Assembly: GCA_018968785.1 (NCBI GenBank)
Contig: JAGWZN010000013.1
Span: forward strand, 1 to 10,866
Reading direction: 5' to 3'
DNA length: 10,866 nucleotides
Origin: Patescibacteria group bacterium
GTDB lineage: Bacteria > Patescibacteriota > UBA1384 > CAILIB01
Below, piece after piece: positions 6,044-10,866 of this stretch. The notes beneath the pieces were generated by a model. That model was given only the letters and a program-made list of their open reading frames with translations. It did not search any database and had not been told where the DNA came from. Position 1 is the first letter of the stretch. Every line of letters starts with the position of its first letter. The position numbers and the translations under genes were made by a program.

Positions 6044-7324
6044 TTAGGGAATTAAACTGTTGAAGAAGAAGATAATCAACAGTAAGGCTAGAATAACAAA
6101 CCAAATGACCCGACTTCCGTGATCTGCCGAACGACTGCTGCCGGTCGTTGAGACGGAATCAGGAGTGGCCGGCGCCGCTGGCGCTTCTCCCAGCCGGAAC
6201 CAGGAAGGCGACTGCTGATTCCATAGCTTCCGGATCAGTTTCTGTTCCGGTAAGTAATGCATACCGTAGGCGATGCCGATCAGGATAAAGCCAAGTATCA
6301 GTAATAGTATTGTCCAGAAGCCGGGAATACTCTGATCGGCAAAGAATACCAGAATCTCCAGGACTCCCAAAACCAGGCCCATCAGACCGAGCCAGAGCAG
6401 GGTGCCTACCCGAATAACGGTGCTGAATGCCAGCGAAAGGGCGCTCAGAATAATCAGTAGCACGATGGTCTCGGCGGAGTTATCGGAAAAAGAGGCGAAT
6501 ACTGCCGGCAGAACCAGAGTAAGGGCAAAGCACTGTTCAAAGATCTGGCGGGCTTGTAAATCATCCGGCCGCCGCTCGGCTTGCCATCTCTGCGAAAACA
6601 GTACGGCCAGCAGAAAAAAGAGAGCGGCGACCGGTAGATACAGCAGTACGGTGTTGAAGTCGAAATCCAGAGAAGTAAAGGCGATTGGGAAAGTGAGCAG
6701 ACCGTATAGGGCGGCAATGATGCCGCTATATTTATACACCCGCTCTTCCATCTCCTGACTCTCTCCCCGGAAAAAGGTGGCGGTGGAGATGAGAAAGTAG
6801 GCAAGCAGAGCGAAGAGAAGCGAATAAACATAATCCGGCGCCTGGACGACATTAGCGAAAGAGATAATAGCCAAAACGGCGGCGGCCACGGTGAGCGGAC
6901 CGTGCGAACTCTGCCGGTAGCCAAACTCCAGAAGGGCGTACCAGATCAGACTGATGAGTGAAACACAGAGTACCAGCAGGGAATCGACCGGTCCATTGGC
7001 CGATCCGAACAGCCCGGTCTGATAGAGAATAATACCTAATACTAGCGGGAAAAGAACACTGCCGGCCAAGGCGGTGTAGAACGAAAGTTTCGGTTGACTC
7101 CGAACCGATCCACTCCGGTAGGCTAATCCGTACAGTACAACGAGCGGAAGCAGCGAGACGAGAACGCGCTCTACCGGCAGGAAAGAGTTCCAACTAAAGG
7201 CAATCAGCACTACAATGGCGATAACAATCAGGCTGCTCCCCAGTATCAGTAACATGGTGGACGGAGAGACGGTCGGATGCTCCGGTGGGCGCGGAGGGAT
7301 CGGCGGGGGCATTATAGGCTCCAT
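6044..7324 (-). CDS. Polytopic membrane protein of unknown function (DUF2157/DUF2339-like appearance)
   Basis: The 426-residue protein has a short proline-rich cytoplasmic-looking N-terminus (residues 2-18) followed by roughly twelve hydrophobic helices between about 24 and 355. A hydrophilic Ala/Pro/Ser-rich linker (about 370-404) leads to a final helix (405-423) at the extreme C-terminus. The first pair of helices, with ILGSSLIVIAIVVLIAFSW and a following LPLVVLYGLAYRSG, recalls the bacterial DUF2157/DUF2339 predicted membrane proteins. No catalytic or transporter motif is recognisable. It is the first gene of an operon with the phosphorylase and the GH15 enzyme, which suggests a link to glucan or sugar handling, but this is inference. 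ATG at 7324 is chosen; a second in-frame ATG lies four codons downstream. Confidence 0.8.
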   Translation of the reverse strand: MEPIMPPPIPPRPPEHPTVSPSTMLLILGSSLIVIAIVVLIAFSWNSFLPVERVLVSLLPLVVLYGLAYRSGSVRSQPKLSFYTALAGSVLFPLVLGIILYQTGLFGSANGPVDSLLVLCVSLISLIWYALLEFGYRQSSHGPLTVAAAVLAIISFANVVQAPDYVYSLLFALLAYFLISTATFFRGESQEMEERVYKYSGIIAALYGLLTFPIAFTSLDFDFNTVLLYLPVAALFFLLAVLFSQRWQAERRPDDLQARQIFEQCFALTLVLPAVFASFSDNSAETIVLLIILSALSLAFSTVIRVGTLLWLGLMGLVLGVLEILVFFADQSIPGFWTILLLILGFILIGIAYGMHYLPEQKLIRKLWNQQSPSWFRLGEAPAAPATPDSVSTTGSSRSADHGSRVIWFVILALLLIIFFFNSLIP

Positions 7325-7359
7325 GGAAGTCAGTTAATTGGCTGGCAGTAGCAAGCTCA

Positions 7360-7365
7360 TTTATA
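7360..7365 (-). promoter_or_regulatory. Candidate -10 box for the membrane protein-phosphorylase-GH15 operon
   Basis: The minus strand reads AATATAAATG across this site, giving TATAAA at 7365-7360 with a predicted start near 7353 and a leader of about 29 bases before the ATG at 7324. No good -35 is present. It is the best AT-rich candidate in the 108-base divergent spacer. Confidence 0.35.
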
Positions 7366-7420
7366 TTGTGCAAAATAAACGGATAAAAGGCAAGGTATGG
7401 TATTCAAAGCGGAACCTTTG

Positions 7421-7426
7421 TATAGT
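7421..7426 (+). promoter_or_regulatory. -10 box of the small anchored protein, placed for a leaderless transcript
   Basis: TATAGT is followed by six bases (GAATAT) and the ATG at 7433. The spacing is identical to that at pilT, so transcription would begin on the start codon itself. There is no Shine-Dalgarno-like sequence ahead of this ATG. Confidence 0.5.
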
Positions 7427-7432
7427 GAATAT

Positions 7433-7846
7433 ATGACTGATTTTGAAAAAGAGAACGTTTTGCGCAAAGTTGTTGCCAGCAGTGCCTTTCTGCTTTCTCT
7501 TTCCATTCTGCCCATCGCCCAGCACTACTTTGTGGGCGATACCGGCCAGCTGTCCGGAAGCGGGGTAGTGAAAGGTGTCTCTACTTCCGTACCAACTACT
7601 CCCGGAACGACCACTTTTAGGGGAGCTGATTTGCCTCAACCGACGCCGGATGACGCTTGCCTGGCTAAGAAGCAGAAAGACCTTTCCGATTTGCAACTGT
7701 TTGATGATGGCGAAAAAGCGGCGATTCTGCGCAATTACGAACAGAAAAAAGTCGAATATCAGCAGTATTTGAATCAATTGGCGGCAGTGGAAGCGGCAGT
7801 GGGGCCCCAGAAGAAGGCCATTGAGTCCCGGTCCTGCTTGCCGTAG
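7433..7846 (+). CDS. Small single-pass membrane-anchored protein with coiled coil, unknown function
   Basis: The 137-residue protein has a charged N-terminus (TDFEKENVLRK), one hydrophobic segment (about 13-31) acting as an anchor or uncleaved signal, and a Ser/Thr/Pro/Gly-rich linker (about 36-72). A charged helix likely to form a coiled coil follows (about 76-123). Two cysteines, C76 and C135, bracket the helical part and would lie outside the membrane if the N-terminus is inside. No known domain is recognised. ATG at 7433 is preferred because of the promoter spacing; an in-frame ATG at 7397 would add 12 residues and place the -10 box inside the gene. The last 73 bases overlap the debranching enzyme gene on the opposite strand. 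It diverges from the phosphorylase operon. Confidence 0.7.
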   Translation: MTDFEKENVLRKVVASSAFLLSLSILPIAQHYFVGDTGQLSGSGVVKGVSTSVPTTPGTTTFRGADLPQPTPDDACLAKKQKDLSDLQLFDDGEKAAILRNYEQKKVEYQQYLNQLAAVEAAVGPQKKAIESRSCLP

Positions 7847-9567
7847 CCCTCTAATTCGCGTAGCAGAGCCAGATAGGTGCCGCCGGAGAATGCCTGGATG
7901 CCGCAACCGTAGGAATCCATTTGGGAACCGGAGGAGATCTCGCCTGGCTGGCCGATCATGTGTTCAAAAAGAATCTCCCGGGTAGAGGACTGGAGAATAT
8001 CAACCACAGCCGCTCCGTACCGCCGGGAATCGAACCGATGTAAGGCAGTAGCGGCCAGATTATTGATGAAAAACCAACTGTCGCCGTTATGGTAGCTCCG
8101 GTTATCTTCGCCGGTACTTTCCGGCTGGTATCCGGGGTTTTTGGTATCAAGCGAGGCCAGACCGCCCCACGGCGCCTGCAAATGGGAGAGCGCGGTATCA
8201 AAGCAGAGCTGCCAACTGTTCCGGTTCAGCAGTGCCGGCTGTAGCAGGTACGCCAAAAAGATATTGGGCCGGATCGACGGATCGGCCAGGCCGTCCCGCA
8301 GATACGATCCCTCCCAGAACATCTGCTTAACCGTACCAAGGAACCGGAGATGTTCCTGTTCGTACGCCGCTTCGCCGGTCAGAGCGTACAGGAGTTCCAG
8401 CAGCAGCCCGTACATGCACTGAATCTCAATCCGGAAACCGGACCGGCCGATGGTATCCATCCAGGTGGCGTTATGACCGGAAATAATCAGGCCGTGGCCG
8501 GCTTGCCGGTACTGCTTCAGCTGGGTGTGAGCGGTATCCAGAAAGCGCAGCAGACGCTCCCGGTTTTCCTGAGAAAGCTCCTGCTCCCCATACTCTCTCA
8601 CTAACAGACAGAGCCAGCCGACTCCATCGGCGCAGGTGGTGCCGGAACCGATATAGGTTGGCAGTTCGCCTTCCACGAGCGGATGTCCCAGATACTGTTC
8701 AATTACTTCTTTCTGGTCTTCTTTCGAATACCCGAGGCTGGCAATCAGTTCATCCCGGGACCAAACCTGATGAAACCACGGTAAGCCGGCATAGATCCCT
8801 TCTTCGGTCTGGAGATAACGCAGCGCCTGGGTGACAGCCGCCTTGGCGGTGCTAACGTGGGACGGCAGGGTGTCGTGAGTATAGTTAATACTGGTTTGCG
8901 GCGGCTGCAGGCGTTGCTTACTGGCAGCCAGGCTGGCTTCGCGCGCGGCGCCGGCTGACCGTCCGGCCCCGAATGCCAGAAAATCGGTGGTAATCGTTCC
9001 CAGGAAGTACGTGTAGAGCACGGCCGGAGGAGAGTGCCGTTTTTCATCCCGCGGATACGACTGCGGCTGCCACTCCTGTTTTAATTGGAGCGTGGCGGTT
9101 GAGCGAAGATGGAGATAAACCGGACCGGCAAGTGTCTCATCCCGGTACCGAATCAGATATCCCTCCTTATCGGTGGTAACTTTATACTGCCGTCCGAACT
9201 GCGGTTGGTCATACATTGCCCGTGTATCCAGCGTAATCTGGATAGGAACCGGCTGCGAAGCGTTGACGGTCAGGCCGGATCGGCCGGGAACCAGCTTATA
9301 CCCCATATGCATGCTGTTTTCATACTCTATGAAATGGCATTGACCGGTAGTGGTGATGCCGGAAATCGCCACCGGACTGGCAATGCCAATCCGCTCGATA
9401 ATCTTGATAAACTGCCGGTCTTGCTGGAGATACCATCCCTCATATCGGGTTTGCCTGGTCGTGAAAAAATACAAAAAATCGCCGGTCTGATTGCGGCTGA
9501 AGAATGCCCGTTCTCCGGATACGGTATCCCGAGCGCTAGTGGTGGGGAAGATATGTCTGATTCTCAT
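7774..9567 (-). CDS. Amylo-alpha-1,6-glucosidase / glycogen debranching enzyme (GH133-type)
   Basis: The 597-residue cytosolic protein has an N-terminal beta-rich domain (about 1-230, GDE_N-like, with RYEGWYLQ near 41-48) and a C-terminal (alpha/alpha)6-barrel debranching domain (about 240-572). Key segments are GLPWFHQVWSRDELIASLG (261-279), GHNATWMDTIGRSG (364-377), SYHNGDSWFFINN (491-503) and GCGIQAFSGGTYLALL (554-569), as in glycogen debranching enzyme C-terminal domains. It would hydrolyse alpha-1,6 branch points. It lacks the N-terminal 4-alpha-glucanotransferase domain of eukaryotic debranching enzyme, so that step needs another protein. ATG at 9567 follows the GT3 synthase stop by six bases; AGG directly precedes it. 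The final 24 residues or so, beyond the conserved domain, are encoded in sequence antisense to the small anchored protein. Confidence 0.92.
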   Translation of the reverse strand: MRIRHIFPTTSARDTVSGERAFFSRNQTGDFLYFFTTRQTRYEGWYLQQDRQFIKIIERIGIASPVAISGITTTGQCHFIEYENSMHMGYKLVPGRSGLTVNASQPVPIQITLDTRAMYDQPQFGRQYKVTTDKEGYLIRYRDETLAGPVYLHLRSTATLQLKQEWQPQSYPRDEKRHSPPAVLYTYFLGTITTDFLAFGAGRSAGAAREASLAASKQRLQPPQTSINYTHDTLPSHVSTAKAAVTQALRYLQTEEGIYAGLPWFHQVWSRDELIASLGYSKEDQKEVIEQYLGHPLVEGELPTYIGSGTTCADGVGWLCLLVREYGEQELSQENRERLLRFLDTAHTQLKQYRQAGHGLIISGHNATWMDTIGRSGFRIEIQCMYGLLLELLYALTGEAAYEQEHLRFLGTVKQMFWEGSYLRDGLADPSIRPNIFLAYLLQPALLNRNSWQLCFDTALSHLQAPWGGLASLDTKNPGYQPESTGEDNRSYHNGDSWFFINNLAATALHRFDSRRYGAAVVDILQSSTREILFEHMIGQPGEISSGSQMDSYGCGIQAFSGGTYLALLRELEGYGKQDRDSMAFFWGPTAASTAAN

Positions 9568-9573
9568 CCTGAT

Positions 9574-10866
9574 TCAGGACTTACGGGTTTCTCCTGCCTT
9601 CGCGAGAGCGTACGCCCGGCTGTAATTCCGGTAGAGATGATTCCAACCGAAGGACTGGGCTTTTAAGTAGGCGGCAATCCGCCGGTTTAACCACTGGCGA
9701 TCGGACTCATCCGAGCCGGTTTTTAGGTAAGATGTCAGTTTTAGACCGGCGTCCTCCGCCGCTTTTCCGCTCCGATCTAATACAAACACGCCTTCACAGT
9801 AGGTTTCCGTATGCTCGGATACGGCTCGGCCAAAACCGGCCAGGGTACTGCTAACCGCCGGAACGCCCATCATGATTGATTCCAGCGGCGTGTAGCCCCA
9901 CGGTTCGTACACCGAGGGAAAAACGCCCAGATCAAGAGCGCTGACCAGCTCGTAAATGGGAATATTAAACAGTCCGTCCAGACCGTCAAAATAGACCGGC
10001 AGAAACAGCACTTTTACCCGGTCTTCCGCCCGGTTGCGCAATCCGTTTTGCAGAGCCAGCTGGACGATCGTGTCGTTAGGATCGATTTGGTACGGCGAAA
10101 TCGGCACCTCATCGAAGCGGGTGAGTTGCCGAACCAGCGCGGAAATCTGATCGGTATACTGGGCAAAGCTATCGGTATTCATCGAGCCGTCCGGCCAGAT
10201 AGCCTGATAAATCGGTATCTCCACCTGTATTTTTTGCCGGACAATCTCCCGCATCCGGTTATACACGGTCAGATGGGACAGTACTTCCGGCCGTAAGCCG
10301 GAGTTACCGGTTGCGACCAGAAACAAGCTGATAACCGTTTTAGAGCTTTTTTCTGTCTGCAACTGCTTATTTAAGGAGCCGAGAGAGGAGAGGAAGAGAT
10401 CGTACCCTTTATTATGCGCCTCATACCGTCCCATCGTGAAAAAGTAGCGGGTCTGAGCGAGATCGAACTGGTGGGAGGGGAAAAAGTAGGAAGCGATAAA
10501 GTCATCAACCTGCTCCCGGGTTCTTTTACGCAAGATGCACAGATCATCAAACGCCGGTAAAGCTTGGCTATCTAAGCCGTTTTCCACTACCACATCAACT
10601 TTCCGGCCAAGGAACGCCTCCGCTTCTTCGGCCGTTATTTTACTGACGGTAGTAAAAACGGTAGCAAGGCGGGCGCCGAGCCGTTCAAGTTGGTGTTTGC
10701 TAACAACGCCGACCTCTTTAGCTGACTTATCCGGGTCGATACCGGCGAGCCGGTCGTAAATCGGCACATTACGGGATGACAGTGCCCGGCCGAGAACGGT
10801 GGCGTGGGTGGTAAAAACGGTTTTTATCTGGGGATTGGCGGCTTCATCCAGCGGGAGAAACACGCC
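9574..10866 (-). CDS. GT3-family glycogen synthase (5' end outside window)
   Basis: About 430 C-terminal residues are visible; the frame runs past the right edge, so the GTG at 10863 is an internal valine codon and not a start. The protein matches glycosyltransferase family 3, the eukaryote-like glycogen synthase that extends alpha-1,4 chains, normally from UDP-glucose. Counting from the codon at 10863, visible motifs are VFTTHATVLGR (16-26), TVFTTVSKITAEEAE (68-82), YFFTMGRYEAHNKGYDLFL (140-158), and the FPSVYEPWGYTPLESI region (315-330). In that region Glu320 and Glu328 form the E-x7-E pair. GVPAVSSTLAGFG (333-345) follows. It forms an operon with the debranching enzyme. No ADP-glucose pyrophosphorylase is in the window, consistent with but not proof of UDP-glucose use. 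Confidence 0.9.
   Translation of the reverse strand, partial: GVFLPLDEAANPQIKTVFTTHATVLGRALSSRNVPIYDRLAGIDPDKSAKEVGVVSKHQLERLGARLATVFTTVSKITAEEAEAFLGRKVDVVVENGLDSQALPAFDDLCILRKRTREQVDDFIASYFFPSHQFDLAQTRYFFTMGRYEAHNKGYDLFLSSLGSLNKQLQTEKSSKTVISLFLVATGNSGLRPEVLSHLTVYNRMREIVRQKIQVEIPIYQAIWPDGSMNTDSFAQYTDQISALVRQLTRFDEVPISPYQIDPNDTIVQLALQNGLRNRAEDRVKVLFLPVYFDGLDGLFNIPIYELVSALDLGVFPSVYEPWGYTPLESIMMGVPAVSSTLAGFGRAVSEHTETYCEGVFVLDRSGKAAEDAGLKLTSYLKTGSDESDRQWLNRRIAAYLKAQSFGWNHLYRNYSRAYALAKAGETRKS

Noticed and set aside
7361..7906. 181-codon minus-strand frame opposite the small anchored protein
   Set aside because: Its translation is low-complexity and Arg/Phe-rich without a recognisable domain. It spans the divergent promoter region and overlaps two better supported genes, so it is a shadow frame.
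9109..9666. 185-codon plus-strand frame opposite the debranching enzyme
   Set aside because: It lies antisense to a conserved GH133 N-terminal region and the GT3 end, has no family motif and no promoter, and is explained by the codon bias of the real gene.
1..10866. CRISPR array, insertion sequence or defence system
   Set aside because: No regularly spaced direct repeats, transposase, integrase or nuclease-like protein was seen anywhere in the window.

Overview
The window reads as a stretch of a bacterial chromosome, most likely from the Candidate Phyla Radiation (Patescibacteria). This is an inference from several signs. A protein ending in a cysteine-rich zinc-ribbon-like tail of a kind common in that group lies at the left edge. 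GlmU is present only as its uridylyltransferase half. VKOR and a PilT retraction ATPase sit side by side, Shine-Dalgarno sequences are mostly weak or absent, and two genes look leaderless. All large reading frames are intact with the standard bacterial code, so UGA is not recoded. I cannot name the lineage more precisely.

Left part (1-3154). The 3' end of a zinc-ribbon-like protein (1-423, +) is followed by about 180 bases without a convincing gene but with three short palindromes and a tiny remnant-like reading frame on the minus strand. Next come a 17-bp perfect hairpin and a tRNA-Val(CAC) gene (642-718, -) with an encoded CCA. The tRNA overlaps the end of a VKOR gene (709-1200, -) on the same strand. 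VKOR diverges from pilT (1255-2322, +) across an intergenic region only 54 bases long, where two -10 boxes lie back to back. A single-domain GlmU-type nucleotidyltransferase (2411-3154, +) follows.

Right part (3164-10866). This is an alpha-glucan (glycogen-like) metabolism cluster, almost all on the minus strand. In transcription order it begins with a GT3-family glycogen synthase cut by the window edge (9574-10866). Six bases later comes a GH133-type amylo-1,6-glucosidase/debranching enzyme (7774-9567). A second minus-strand operon holds a 426-residue polytopic membrane protein (6044-7324), a GT35 alpha-glucan phosphorylase (4264-6036) and a short GH15 glucoamylase-like enzyme (3164-4255), with gaps of 7 and 8 bases. 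Between the two blocks, on the plus strand, a small single-span membrane-anchored protein (7433-7846) overlaps the debranching enzyme tail to tail by 73 bases.

Together the glycogen genes suggest a complete store-and-release cycle: chain elongation by GT3, debranching by GH133, phosphorolysis to glucose-1-phosphate by GT35, and hydrolysis to glucose by GH15. No branching enzyme and no ADP-glucose pyrophosphorylase are visible here. The most unusual local features are the VKOR/tRNA overlap, the hairpin fused to the tRNA 3' end, the apparent leaderless promoters, and the convergent coding overlap.
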